Shown here: positions 1 to 8,878 of the stretch, piece by piece
How positions within the stretch are numbered: position 1 is the stretch's first letter
Layout: every line of letters begins with the position of its first letter
Source of the DNA: Geosporobacter ferrireducens
GTDB taxonomy: Bacteria > Bacillota > Clostridia > Peptostreptococcales > Thermotaleaceae
NCBI RefSeq assembly: GCF_001750685.1
Contig: NZ_CP017269.1
Coordinates: forward strand, 1,240,001-1,304,000
DNA length: 64,000 nucleotides
Direction: 5' to 3'
The notes under the pieces: model-generated
Databases searched by the model: none
Told to the model about the DNA's origin: nothing
What the model saw: the letters and a program-made list of their open reading frames with translations, nothing else
Program-made: the position numbers and the translations under genes

Positions 1-720
1 TTCGCTTAATGGGCCAAATGCATTTACAAAGGCCGGAACTCTGTTTTTTGTGTATTCCATATGCTTATCCAATTTACCTGGCTCTACAGCACCAAAGATC
101 AAGCTGGCACGGATGGCCACTGATACAACGTGAATTACAGAAGTTACATCATAACCCAATGGAATTACACGAAGCTCTAATCCCATTTTTACATTGCCTT
201 CGATAGCTTGATCGATAACCTTGCCAACAAGGAAAGTTAAAAGACCTTTTGATTGATAGTCTTTGATCACTTTTGCAGCAGTAGCACTGTCTGGACATTC
301 ACCCAATACAACCGCAACACCTGGAATATCCCCCGTAACCAATGGTACTCCTAAAGAACGGATAATTGGGTCAGTAATGTGTCCTGCACAAGGAGCTTCA
401 TAAGGGGTTTCATTCATTGCATATTTAATTGCTTCGATGATTTCAGCTGCAACTGCAGTAGCCAATCCTGCATTTAACGCTTGCGTCAACTGAAGTTCTT
501 CTACGATCAAGCTTTTTACGATGCCAATAGCCCCTTCAAGCTCTCCTAAGGTAGTAATCTTAATTCCAGTTGCAGCATAGATTACCGGTAGTGCATAGGC
601 GGTATCAGGAAAAGCCACCTTATGATCTCTGCCCTTTTGCTCGATTGCTTGCTTCAGTAAACCTTCTGCTGCACTTACTGCCTGGTTTGAACCTGTAAAA
701 ATCGTTTGAAACAAGTTCAT
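1..720 (-). CDS. acsB: Acetyl-CoA synthase (partial, N-terminal 240 residues)
   Basis: This is the start of the CO-methylating acetyl-CoA synthase, which condenses a methyl group from the corrinoid protein, CO and CoA at the Ni-Fe-S A-cluster. The frame is open across all 240 visible codons and leaves the window at the left edge. It begins MNLFQTIFTGSNQAVSAAEG and continues with the N-terminal alpha domain that contacts CO dehydrogenase. The A-cluster cysteines lie in the missing C-terminal part. The start at 720 follows a GGGAGGG-type ribosome site. It is the last visible gene of the Wood-Ljungdahl operon, 42 bp after acsE. Identity rests on the N-terminal sequence and the operon context. 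Confidence 0.93.
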   Translation of the reverse strand, partial: MNLFQTIFTGSNQAVSAAEGLLKQAIEQKGRDHKVAFPDTAYALPVIYAATGIKITTLGELEGAIGIVKSLIVEELQLTQALNAGLATAVAAEIIEAIKYAMNETPYEAPCAGHITDPIIRSLGVPLVTGDIPGVAVVLGECPDSATAAKVIKDYQSKGLLTFLVGKVIDQAIEGNVKMGLELRVIPLGYDVTSVIHVVSVAIRASLIFGAVEPGKLDKHMEYTKNRVPAFVNAFGPLSE

Positions 721-762
721 CTTTCATTCCCTCCCTTTAAAGTCATCATTTTTTTATGTAAA

Positions 763-1548
763 TTATAATTCTAGATAGGAATCAGCGTACAGTATGTTTC
801 CTTTAATTACGTCACAAGTTTTGATTGTATCCATTAATTCCTTGTCACATGGATTGATGATGGCTGAGGATAGGCCGCATTGCATTGCCATTGCTGCAAA
901 AACCGCATCCATTGTAGGGCGAATATGTTTTGGTGCACCATTGGAGATATTGCTTAATCCTCCGGTTGTTTTTAAACCCATTTCCGTAATCATTCTGATT
1001 GCTTCCAATACTTCATTTTGCTTCTCTTGCATTCCTTTTACAACAAGGAATAATGGATCAAAAAGAATGTCTGTAGGATCCATTCCTACTTCCATAGCTT
1101 TTTCAAGCATCTCTGTACAATAAGCCATGCGCTCTTCATTGTCTCTAGGAATACCTTCTTTTGCACATAGTCCGATGATTTTCGCATCATATTGAGCTGC
1201 CAATTCGAATAAATCGATTCTTGGGCCTGCATCTGCTGAGTTAATGATCGCCTTGCCTTTTTCGCTGTTATATGCCTTTAGGCCCGCTTCAATGGCTTTT
1301 CTATTTACAGTATCTAATGCTAATGGAACATTATCAAAATTGGATTGGATCAACTGTACTGCCCAAGTCATTAATTCCTCTCCATCTCTCTCAGCCGGTC
1401 CAATGTTCACATCTACATAATCTGCACCTGCTTCAATTTGCTCCTTTGCCCTTTTTAAAATTGGCTCTGGATCTCTTTCTGCCAAGGCTTTACGAATAGA
1501 TGGTGAAATACAGTGAATTCTTTCACCTATTACAAGAAATTTTTCCAT
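763..1548 (-). CDS. acsE: 5-methyltetrahydrofolate:corrinoid/iron-sulfur protein methyltransferase
   Basis: AcsE moves the methyl group from methyl-THF to the cobalt of the corrinoid Fe-S protein AcsCD. The 261-residue protein has the pterin-binding TIM-barrel pattern: an N-terminal LVIGERIH strand, DVNIGPA at about residues 46-52, LALDTVN near 83, and GLSNIS near 200. The length matches the roughly 262-residue acetogen enzyme. I chose the ATG at 1548 over the upstream in-frame ATG at 1563. The bases coding the five extra residues form a GGGGGG ribosome site seven bases before MEKFLV, and the 1563 ATG has no ribosome site. It lies between acsC and acsB. A hairpin at 1577-1610 separates it from acsC. 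Confidence 0.95.
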   Translation of the reverse strand: MEKFLVIGERIHCISPSIRKALAERDPEPILKRAKEQIEAGADYVDVNIGPAERDGEELMTWAVQLIQSNFDNVPLALDTVNRKAIEAGLKAYNSEKGKAIINSADAGPRIDLFELAAQYDAKIIGLCAKEGIPRDNEERMAYCTEMLEKAMEVGMDPTDILFDPLFLVVKGMQEKQNEVLEAIRMITEMGLKTTGGLSNISNGAPKHIRPTMDAVFAAMAMQCGLSSAIINPCDKELMDTIKTCDVIKGNILYADSYLEL

Positions 1549-1576
1549 TTTTTTACCCCCCATTTTTTATTTCAAA

Positions 1577-1610
1577 GTCATAAGGAAAAGCTTTCCGCTT
1601 TCCTTATGAC
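1577..1610. other. Intercistronic hairpin between acsC and acsE
   Basis: A perfect 12-base inverted repeat (GTCATAAGGAAA / TTTCCTTATGAC) with a loop of about ten bases lies in the acsC-acsE gap. No U-run follows on the minus strand, so it is not a convincing terminator. An mRNA-stability or processing role is inference. Confidence 0.6.
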
Positions 1611-1671
1611 CTCTAAAAACTGCTTACTTTTACGAAACGACAGGTTCATCATCCTCTGCAGAATATATTCC

Positions 1672-3018
1672 CTATTTTAATTTCTTTAAGAATTGCGGTA
1701 AATGCATTGCCTCGTCTGGACCGATAACAATTTCCCAACCTGGTAGATTGTCTTCGATATCACCCTTTAATACAGCTACTTTTCCAGGAATGATTAACTT
1801 TCTGTTCTTCGTTGTATTTTCAGCTCCGCTTTCCTTAATGAAGCTGGAAATGCTGCTGCCGCCAAACTTGCCTGCAGCCCATGCTGTCAATACAGAGTAG
1901 CCCCCTGCATCTGGAATTGCCAGCCATACCGGAACCTTAGATCTTTCAATTTCGCCTGCTACGATGAAGTATGTTAATGCAAAGTCTACAGTTACCAATA
2001 CTGGTGAATTTTCATCGGCACCATTGATTGGATAAAGCTTTGGTTCTACTCTCATTGGTCTTTGTGGATCTGTATAAACATTTTGTCTTAATGCAAACAA
2101 CGGCAATGCTCTCGCATAATCGATATCTTCTAATACAATGATGGAACCGTATTTTAATGTGAATAGAGAGGTTAGCGAGATTTCAAGGTATTTGTCTCCC
2201 TTTGCCAATTCATTTGCAAATACTACGGACGGATATCCAAACTTTCTGTCTTGCTCCTTTAATGCTATTTTTCTGATTTGCAGCGTGCTCTGCACCGCAT
2301 CCTTAATGCTGTCGGTTCCTGTTCCAAGCAATAACTCTTTATAGTCAAGACCTTGTACCTTTTCTACCAGGCCATATAATTCTTCAAGATTTGCTGCTTT
2401 TAAACCTAATGGCAATTTGTCACCCTTCACCAGGTTGACCATTGCTTCATAGTTATCCTTTGTCGCACCATATACGATTGGATTTTCATCTTTTACTAGT
2501 GCCAATGCATCTTGCAGTACTGCCGTATCTTCACAGACGAGCATATAAACAAGTTTTAGTCCGCTTTCTTTCACTTGTTTGATTAACGCTATGTAGGCAT
2601 CCTTGTTGCCGGTATACTGAAGGGCAGCAATTTCAACCTTCATTTCCTCTCCAATTCTTACATAATTAACCTTCTTTATATTCTCTAATTTAGCAGCAAC
2701 GTCTTCTGCCGTCATACTATCTTTAAAGCTTACTGCAAATCGATTTCTGTTTACAAAAGTCTTCTCATGGCGATATAAAACCGTTTCTCCGCCAAGGACA
2801 TACTCTGTTTCGCCTTTACCGATCTTTACAGTTTTCATTGGCGGTGCTGTTGCCTCTGATAATTTATCCAACGCTTCCGCACTCATATGTGGACATTTGC
2901 TGATTTCCGCTCCACCGGCTGCAACCTTCATGGAGAATGCTAAACAAGTTGGAAATCCGCAATCCTTACAGTTTGTTTTTGGAGTCAATTTAAATATATC
3001 TAATCCTGTTAAAGCCAT
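1672..3018 (-). CDS. acsC: Corrinoid/iron-sulfur protein large (gamma) subunit
   Basis: This is the large subunit of the corrinoid Fe-S protein, which carries the methyl group between AcsE and acetyl-CoA synthase. The 448-residue protein starts with the expected [4Fe-4S] domain, with Cys17, Cys20, Cys25 and Cys42 in the CX2CX4CX16C arrangement. That cluster reductively activates Co(II). A TIM-barrel-like middle and a C-terminal cobamide-binding domain follow, as is usual for the family. It is downstream of acsD with a gap of about 67 bp and upstream of acsE, the canonical order. The frame is intact and no key residue is missing. Confidence 0.96.
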   Translation of the reverse strand: MALTGLDIFKLTPKTNCKDCGFPTCLAFSMKVAAGGAEISKCPHMSAEALDKLSEATAPPMKTVKIGKGETEYVLGGETVLYRHEKTFVNRNRFAVSFKDSMTAEDVAAKLENIKKVNYVRIGEEMKVEIAALQYTGNKDAYIALIKQVKESGLKLVYMLVCEDTAVLQDALALVKDENPIVYGATKDNYEAMVNLVKGDKLPLGLKAANLEELYGLVEKVQGLDYKELLLGTGTDSIKDAVQSTLQIRKIALKEQDRKFGYPSVVFANELAKGDKYLEISLTSLFTLKYGSIIVLEDIDYARALPLFALRQNVYTDPQRPMRVEPKLYPINGADENSPVLVTVDFALTYFIVAGEIERSKVPVWLAIPDAGGYSVLTAWAAGKFGGSSISSFIKESGAENTTKNRKLIIPGKVAVLKGDIEDNLPGWEIVIGPDEAMHLPQFLKKLK

Positions 3019-3085
3019 TTTTTCTTTCCCCCTTATTCAAATTCATTTAATATAAACGTATCTATATAGATTTGATCTTTATGAT

Positions 3086-4030
3086 TTATACCAATGCCCC
3101 TGCAAAATTTCGTAATGTTTCCAATGACTTTGGATGACGAACAACTACTGCATCAGAGCCAACCGTAATAATACTAGCCGCTGTAGAAACCTCCATAGCG
3201 ATACCACGGTCTTCACGTGATCCCCACTCAGGCGCATCTTCCAATTCAGCAATAGATTCCTTTACTCCCCAAGTTTCAAAAGCAACTGGCGTAATTACAG
3301 GTGCTTGCAAGGTTTTGTCGTTTTGTCCCAAAGCAGCCAACCGGATACGGTCCATAGTGGATACCACATACTCAAAGCCATAACCAGCCGCTGCACATCC
3401 GATGTTCATGACAACATCCTCATTTTTAACACCTAATTGTCCTAATAAAACATTCAGCTGTTTTGCAAGGTTGATATCTACAGAGGATTCTGCTCCGACC
3501 TTGTGCTGATAAGCCAGGCCTGCTGCAGCACCTACTGCCTTATAGTTATCTTCAGTAGCTGCTAGGAATAGACAGTTATGCCCATCTACAGCTGCAGCAA
3601 CCTTTTCAAAAAGCTTTGCATCTTTTTCATGGTTATTGGTTCCAGCGATTACCAGCGGTAAAGTAATTGCTTCCGCTACAGCTTTTGCTACTTCAGCACA
3701 TTCTTCTACCGGTTTATTTAATCCGTTAGGATCTGCTCCTACAAATCGCAAACAGATAAAATCAGGATTAAATTTTTCTTCAACAAACTTTGCCCACTGT
3801 ACAGTATTCTGAGCTACATCCTTGTATAGTTCCTGCAGTGAAGCTATCCATTCTTCCGGATAAACGTCCAATATCTCCAGACCAATTTTTGGAGTGTTTG
3901 CACCTTCTCCCTCTGTCTCGAAGAATGCAACGGCATTTTGACCACCTAATGTAATGGCTTTATCGCCGGTTCCTATCGTTACTTCTCCAATTTTTCCTTT
4001 AAAGCCCTGTACTGACATTTTAAATGCCAC
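3086..4030 (-). CDS. acsD: Corrinoid/iron-sulfur protein small (delta) subunit
   Basis: This is the small subunit of the corrinoid Fe-S protein. It forms a TIM-barrel that pairs with AcsC and covers the cobamide. The 314-residue protein has no cysteine cluster, as expected. It carries family stretches such as LEILDVYPEEW and the conserved NIGCAAAGYGFEYVVSTMDR region near residue 210. It follows the cooC2 ATPase by 21 bp and precedes acsC, so co-translation is likely. Length and order match other acetogen clusters. Confidence 0.95.
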   Translation of the reverse strand: MAFKMSVQGFKGKIGEVTIGTGDKAITLGGQNAVAFFETEGEGANTPKIGLEILDVYPEEWIASLQELYKDVAQNTVQWAKFVEEKFNPDFICLRFVGADPNGLNKPVEECAEVAKAVAEAITLPLVIAGTNNHEKDAKLFEKVAAAVDGHNCLFLAATEDNYKAVGAAAGLAYQHKVGAESSVDINLAKQLNVLLGQLGVKNEDVVMNIGCAAAGYGFEYVVSTMDRIRLAALGQNDKTLQAPVITPVAFETWGVKESIAELEDAPEWGSREDRGIAMEVSTAASIITVGSDAVVVRHPKSLETLRNFAGALV

Positions 4031-4051
4031 TAAAATCGCCCCCTTAAATGA

Positions 4052-4825
4052 TTACTTTAAAAATTCTAGTTTTGAAAATATATCTATTAATGCCTTTTTG
4101 GATACGGCATCCTCCGGCATTTTTACCGTTGGGATTCCTTTAGCATCATATTCAAAAACCGTCGGATCTAAAGGAACCACCCCTACTAAATTTAAACCTT
4201 GCTTTTCGATTTCTTGAACCGTTTCTTCCTCAAGTTTGCCCTCTGGTGCCCGGTTAACAATCAGCTGGATATTCGATACCTGCAGTTCCAGCTCCTTGAC
4301 CAATTCCTTAATTCTCCCGACTGCCTGAATGCCTCTCTTGGAGCAGTCGCTGACCAGCAATAATGTGTCGATATGTTTCGTTGTCTTCCTGCTGAGATGC
4401 TCCATACCCGCTTCATTATCAATCACTAAGTATTTATAGCTGTCTGAAAGAGAATCAATTTGTTCTCTGAGAATTCCGTTCACATAGCAGTAACATCCTT
4501 GACCCTCTGATCTTCCCATTACCAAAAGGTCATATCCACTTCCTTCGATTAAGGCCGTGTTTAATCGATATTTCAGATATTGTGCCTTTGTCATGCCCCC
4601 TGGAAAGCTGTTTCCCGTCAGCTCTCTCTGACTAACCTCTTCTCTAATTTCCCCAATTGTTGCTTCAACTTCTTGGCCGAGTACCTCATTCAAATTAGAA
4701 TTTGCATCGGCATCCACTGCAAGAATCGGTTTTTCTCCCTTTTTCACGAGATAATCTATTAAAAGACCTGTCAATGTTGTTTTTCCAGTACCACCTTTAC
4801 CAGCTACAGCAATTGTATAACCCAT
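4052..4825 (-). CDS. cooC: CooC/AcsF-type nickel-insertion ATPase, second copy
   Basis: This is a MinD/SIMIBI-fold ATPase predicted to help load nickel into CO dehydrogenase or acetyl-CoA synthase. The 257-residue protein has a deviant Walker A motif GKGGTGKTT at residues 9-17 and the Cys111-X-Cys113 pair. In CooC proteins that pair binds metal at the dimer interface. It differs clearly from the paralogue at 11373-12158. Being adjacent to acsD rather than acsA, it is more likely to serve acetyl-CoA synthase (AcsF-like), but that division of labour is inference. It sits between lpdA and acsD in the operon. Confidence 0.88.
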   Translation of the reverse strand: MGYTIAVAGKGGTGKTTLTGLLIDYLVKKGEKPILAVDADANSNLNEVLGQEVEATIGEIREEVSQRELTGNSFPGGMTKAQYLKYRLNTALIEGSGYDLLVMGRSEGQGCYCYVNGILREQIDSLSDSYKYLVIDNEAGMEHLSRKTTKHIDTLLLVSDCSKRGIQAVGRIKELVKELELQVSNIQLIVNRAPEGKLEEETVQEIEKQGLNLVGVVPLDPTVFEYDAKGIPTVKMPEDAVSKKALIDIFSKLEFLK

Positions 4826-4919
4826 ATGAATATCCTCCTAGTCCTGTAATATACAAAAGCCCTCCGGATTTTAGCATATGTTTTCCGATTGAAGACAGGC
4901 CCTTTAAAAGACCTATTCT

Positions 4920-6293
4920 TTACAATGAGTGAACACAAGCTTTATGCACATCATGCAGTGCTTCCATCAAAGCTTCCGACAGCGTTGGATGCGGATGAAT
5001 CACATCTCCCACTTCCTCAGCCGTTAACCCTAAGTGTACTGCTACTGTCAGTTCTGCCAATAAATCGGTTGCGTGAGGTCCTACCACAGATGCTCCTACA
5101 ATTTTATCCTCATGATCTACAAGCACCTTTACAAAACCTTGGAACTTTCCAATGGCCTGAGCTTTTCCCAAACCTCTGAATTCAAATCTGCCTACATGGT
5201 AATCCATACCTTTTTCAATAAGCTGTTTTTCCGTAATACCCACTGCCGCTACCTCAGGATCTGTATAGACACATCTTGGCACAGCCTTATAGCTGATTTT
5301 CTTGCTCTTACCCATTGCATTTTCTACAGCTACTAACCCTTCTTTAGAAGCTACGTGAGCCAAGAAAGGACTGTCTACAATATCTCCAATAGCATAAATT
5401 CCTGGAACTGTTGTTTCCATTTGATCATTCACAAGGATTTTTCCATTTCTTACTTCAATGCCGACTTCTTCAAGGCCCAGGTTCTCTAGATAGGGCTTTC
5501 TTCCTACGGAAATCAATGCTTTTTCCGCTTCAATGGTTTTTCCGCCCTCTAAAGTAGCCTTAACTACATCGCCTTCCACTACGCAATTGACAATTTTTTC
5601 ACCATGTATCATCTTCATTTTATCTCTTTTAAAAGCCCTTGACAACTGTTTTGCTACATCTTCATCTTCAAATGGAAGCAATTGTTCCGCCATTTCGACA
5701 ATTGTGATTTTTGTGCCCATTTTGCTGAAGAATTGTCCGAACTCACAGCCTATGACGCCACCTCCAACAATAATTAAAGATGTTGGCGCTTCCTGTAAAA
5801 ACAATGCTTCATCACTAGTAATGATACGCTCTCTGTCATAGGGAAACATTCCCGGTACAATGGGAACGGAACCGGTGGCAAGGATAATTTTATCCGCTTC
5901 GAGGATCTCCTTTGCACCGTCAGCCATCGTTACTTCAACCTTATCCTTACCGGCTAATCGGCCAAAGCCCCTTACCAACTTAACGCCTTTACTTTCAAAT
6001 ATGAATTCAATCCCTTTTACCAACTGCTCAACAATCTTATCCTTACGCTTCATAACAGCTGGAAAATCTACTTGAACATCGCCCAAAACGTTAATACCGA
6101 ATTCCTTGGCTTCCTTTACTGCTTCTAAAATTTCTGAGGAAGCCAACAGAGTTTTTGTAGGAATACATCCTACATTCAGACAGGTGCCGCCTACCTTTTC
6201 CTTTTCTACGATCGTTACCTCTGCACCCATCATCGCTGCTTTAATGGCGGCTACATATCCCCCAGGACCTCCGCCAATTACTACGATTTTCAT
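4920..6293 (-). CDS. lpdA: Dihydrolipoamide dehydrogenase
   Basis: This FAD-dependent disulfide oxidoreductase re-oxidises dihydrolipoamide with NAD+. The 457-residue protein has the FAD motif GGGPGG at 7-12, the redox pair Cys38/Cys43 in GGTCLNVGC, a second dinucleotide motif GGGVIG near 173, and the C-terminal HPHPTLSE segment carrying the catalytic His/Glu pair. Many clostridial Wood-Ljungdahl operons carry lpdA together with gcvH, suggesting a link to the glycine cleavage system. No gcvH is seen here, but it may lie beyond acsB off the left edge. It is 20 bp downstream of metF. Confidence 0.93.
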   Translation of the reverse strand: MKIVVIGGGPGGYVAAIKAAMMGAEVTIVEKEKVGGTCLNVGCIPTKTLLASSEILEAVKEAKEFGINVLGDVQVDFPAVMKRKDKIVEQLVKGIEFIFESKGVKLVRGFGRLAGKDKVEVTMADGAKEILEADKIILATGSVPIVPGMFPYDRERIITSDEALFLQEAPTSLIIVGGGVIGCEFGQFFSKMGTKITIVEMAEQLLPFEDEDVAKQLSRAFKRDKMKMIHGEKIVNCVVEGDVVKATLEGGKTIEAEKALISVGRKPYLENLGLEEVGIEVRNGKILVNDQMETTVPGIYAIGDIVDSPFLAHVASKEGLVAVENAMGKSKKISYKAVPRCVYTDPEVAAVGITEKQLIEKGMDYHVGRFEFRGLGKAQAIGKFQGFVKVLVDHEDKIVGASVVGPHATDLLAELTVAVHLGLTAEEVGDVIHPHPTLSEALMEALHDVHKACVHSL

Positions 6294-6313
6294 GCCGTTC
6301 CACCTCTATTCAC

Positions 6314-7189
6314 TTATAGTCCAGCTGCATCCAATATGGCAGGTACATTTTCCTCTGCGCCAATGGCCATAATGTGTACGCCATCACAAAGATTTTCTTC
6401 CCTTAATTGTCTGATAAACTCACCAGCAATCTTAATACCTTCCTGCACCTTATCTTCTGCAGCCTTAATTCTAGCAATTACGTCTTCTGGTACATGGATG
6501 CCCGGCACATTGTTATTCATAAATCTTGCCATACCTACTGATTTTAACGGAATAATTCCCGCAAGAATTTTTCCGTCCATAGCTTTTGTTTTTTCTCTAA
6601 ACTCTCTCATAGTTTCTAAGTCATATACGGCCTGGGTTTGAAAGAATCTTGCACCCGCTTTGATTTTCTTTTCCATTTTGAAGAGTTGAACCTCCAATGG
6701 ATCAAATCTAGGCGTAACAGAAGCTCCTAGATAAAACTCCGGTGTTCCCTTTAATTCATTTCCTACCATGTCTTTTCCGCTGGCAAGAATCGTAGCAGCT
6801 TGAAGAATACCGATGCAGTCCAGATCATATACAGGCTTTGCCTGAGGATGATCACCAACCACTGTATGATCTCCTGTTAAGGATAAAACATTTTTAATCC
6901 CGAATACACTAGCAGAAAGCAGTTCTCCTTGAATCGCGATTCTGTTTCTGTCTCTTCCTGTCACTTGAAGTACAGGCTCTAAACCTTCATCCTTTAAAAG
7001 CTTACAAGTAACTAGAGATGTTGCACGCATGACCGCTGACTGAAAATCTGTTACATTAACGCCGTGTACCCTTCCCTTTATTGCTTTAGCGCACTCTAAC
7101 AAGTGAGCAAAATCAGTTCCCTTTGGAGGCGCCATTTCTGCTGTTACAGCAAATCCGCCTCTGTCTAATGTTTCTTTTAATAAACTCAT
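6314..7189 (-). CDS. metF: 5,10-methylenetetrahydrofolate reductase catalytic subunit
   Basis: MetF is the flavoprotein subunit that reduces methylene-THF to methyl-THF. The 291-residue protein keeps the TIM-barrel reductase fold, seen in TAEMAPPKGTDF near the N-terminus, the SLTGDH segment near 103, and FFQTQAVYDLE near 185. It is immediately preceded by metV (20 bp), as in acetogens where MetF and MetV form a complex. The in vivo electron donor cannot be read from the sequence. Confidence 0.94.
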   Translation of the reverse strand: MSLLKETLDRGGFAVTAEMAPPKGTDFAHLLECAKAIKGRVHGVNVTDFQSAVMRATSLVTCKLLKDEGLEPVLQVTGRDRNRIAIQGELLSASVFGIKNVLSLTGDHTVVGDHPQAKPVYDLDCIGILQAATILASGKDMVGNELKGTPEFYLGASVTPRFDPLEVQLFKMEKKIKAGARFFQTQAVYDLETMREFREKTKAMDGKILAGIIPLKSVGMARFMNNNVPGIHVPEDVIARIKAAEDKVQEGIKIAGEFIRQLREENLCDGVHIMAIGAEENVPAILDAAGL

Positions 7190-7209
7190 GCTAATCCCCC
7201 TTTACTGCC

Positions 7210-7881
7210 TTAGGCTTCTACGGCTTCTTTATTGGCTTCTCTTAAATTGATCTTTCTTGGATTATTAGATTTTTGATAGTTCTTAGGCTCTCTTACTTCC
7301 ATCAGTTTATCCAACTGTCCAAGCTCTTTCATTTTTTCATAGATCATGATCCATGCACATTCATTCTCTTTGTTGACTTCGCACTTTTTATCCTTTGCAC
7401 CGCCACAGGGACCATTAACCAAGCCCTTCGCACATCGTGTAATGGGACAAATAGAGCCAGTCCAGCCAAGCTCGCATTCACCGCAGGCTCTACAGGATTC
7501 CTCATATTGGCCAACTCTTTCAATTTCTCCGATAAACATGGTATCTACGCCAGGATATACAGGAAGCTTTACTGCTTTGGCTACGGTTTGGGTACCATCG
7601 CCACAGGCTACTGAAAGAATTGCATCCGCATCCTTTAACTCTTCCTTCATTTTCTTTAGATCCTTTGTAGTTTTTAATAAATTACAAGCAGGATCCAACA
7701 CCTTATAGCCAGTAACTTCTTTACCCTCTTCTTCCAGCCATGCCTTCAATTCAAGAATTTCCTCTTCACCACCCACCTTACAGGTAGATGCACATAGAGA
7801 ACATCCTGTGATGGCAATTTTCTGACTTCCTTTCAGAAAACTTAACAGTTCCTCTTGGGACTTCTTTTGAGAAATAATCAT
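7210..7881 (-). CDS. metV: Methylenetetrahydrofolate reductase C-terminal-type zinc/Fe-S subunit MetV
   Basis: MetV partners MetF in acetogens and carries metal-binding cysteines. The 223-residue protein has an N-terminal Rossmann-like half with Cys27, Cys30, Cys34 and Cys66. The C-terminal half is very Cys-rich: Cys130, 133, 136, 145, 150, 159, 167 and 175. This fits the MTHFR_C zinc/Fe-S family. An electron-transfer or structural metal role in the MetFV complex is family knowledge. The roughly 97-bp gap to folD upstream contains no gene. Confidence 0.92.
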   Translation of the reverse strand: MIISQKKSQEELLSFLKGSQKIAITGCSLCASTCKVGGEEEILELKAWLEEEGKEVTGYKVLDPACNLLKTTKDLKKMKEELKDADAILSVACGDGTQTVAKAVKLPVYPGVDTMFIGEIERVGQYEESCRACGECELGWTGSICPITRCAKGLVNGPCGGAKDKKCEVNKENECAWIMIYEKMKELGQLDKLMEVREPKNYQKSNNPRKINLREANKEAVEA

Positions 7882-7978
7882 TCCCCCACGCCTCCTTACA
7901 CATAAAGAATATTGTATACACGTTATAAATACCGATTAATTTTCTATATCATCTATTTAAAGAATACACCTTCAAGTC

Positions 7979-8833
7979 TTAAAGGTTATTCTGCAATTTA
8001 CAAGCTTTTACTACATTTTTTGCTAAAATGGATGTAGTTACTGCACCAACGCCACCTGGTACCGGTGTAATCATAGCTACCTTATCTACTACCTTATCAA
8101 AATCTACATCTCCACACATATTTCCATCTGCATCTACGTTAATCCCTACATCTACCACAACAGCACCCTCTGCAATCCAGCTTTCTTTTACCAATCTCGG
8201 TACCCCGCAGCCTACGACAACAACATCTGCCTGGCACGCCATCGCTGCTGTATCCTTTGTAAAGATGTGACAAATCGTAACGGTTGCATTTTCATTTAAT
8301 AAAAGAATTGCAGCAGGCTTTCCTACTACCATAGAAGCCCCAATCACAGTCACATTTTTACCTTGTAATTCTACATTATAATGCTTTAAAATTTCCATTA
8401 CAGCCGTTGGCGTACATGGTGCCAATCCTGTTTTGTCCCCTTCCATTAGCTTTCCTTCATTTACAGGACTCAAGCAGTCGATATCCTTTTCAGCTGCAAT
8501 GACATGCTTTAATTCTTTTTCATCTAAGTGGCTTGGAAGTGGCCTAAAAACAAGAATTCCATGTACATTCTTGTCTTCATTTAGTTTTTTTACACCTGCA
8601 ATAAATTCTGCTTGCGTGATCTCTTGAGAAAACTCATGAACCTCTGCTTCTACGCCTACCTTCTTACATCGTGTTAATGCGCCCTTCTCATAAGCTAGAT
8701 CATCTGGTCTTGCTCCAACTCTAACGATTGCCAGTTTTGGTGAAATGCCCTTTCCCTTAAGTACTTCAATCTCTACTGCTAATTCTTCTGCAATCTTGTC
8801 TGCTACTGGTTTCCCTTTAATAATTTCACCCAT
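7979..8833 (-). CDS. folD: Methylenetetrahydrofolate dehydrogenase (FolD family, probably dehydrogenase only)
   Basis: FolD interconverts methenyl-THF and methylene-THF with NAD(P)H; most family members are also cyclohydrolases. The 284-residue protein keeps the Tyr48 region, the KDIDCLSPVN segment holding the conserved Asp, the nucleotide motif GASMVVGKP and ITPVPGGVG. Ungapped comparison with the E. coli enzyme puts Ala52 where the catalytic Lys (YxxxK) should be. The conserved LVQLPLP strand reads LVFRPLP, losing the catalytic Gln. Both residues are needed for cyclohydrolase activity in characterised enzymes. The separate fchA gene 45 bp upstream would supply that step. Confidence 0.93.
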   Translation of the reverse strand: MGEIIKGKPVADKIAEELAVEIEVLKGKGISPKLAIVRVGARPDDLAYEKGALTRCKKVGVEAEVHEFSQEITQAEFIAGVKKLNEDKNVHGILVFRPLPSHLDEKELKHVIAAEKDIDCLSPVNEGKLMEGDKTGLAPCTPTAVMEILKHYNVELQGKNVTVIGASMVVGKPAAILLLNENATVTICHIFTKDTAAMACQADVVVVGCGVPRLVKESWIAEGAVVVDVGINVDADGNMCGDVDFDKVVDKVAMITPVPGGVGAVTTSILAKNVVKACKLQNNL

Positions 8834-8878
8834 TACAAAAACCCCCTTAATTTAAATTAATCTATTTGTAATGAAATC

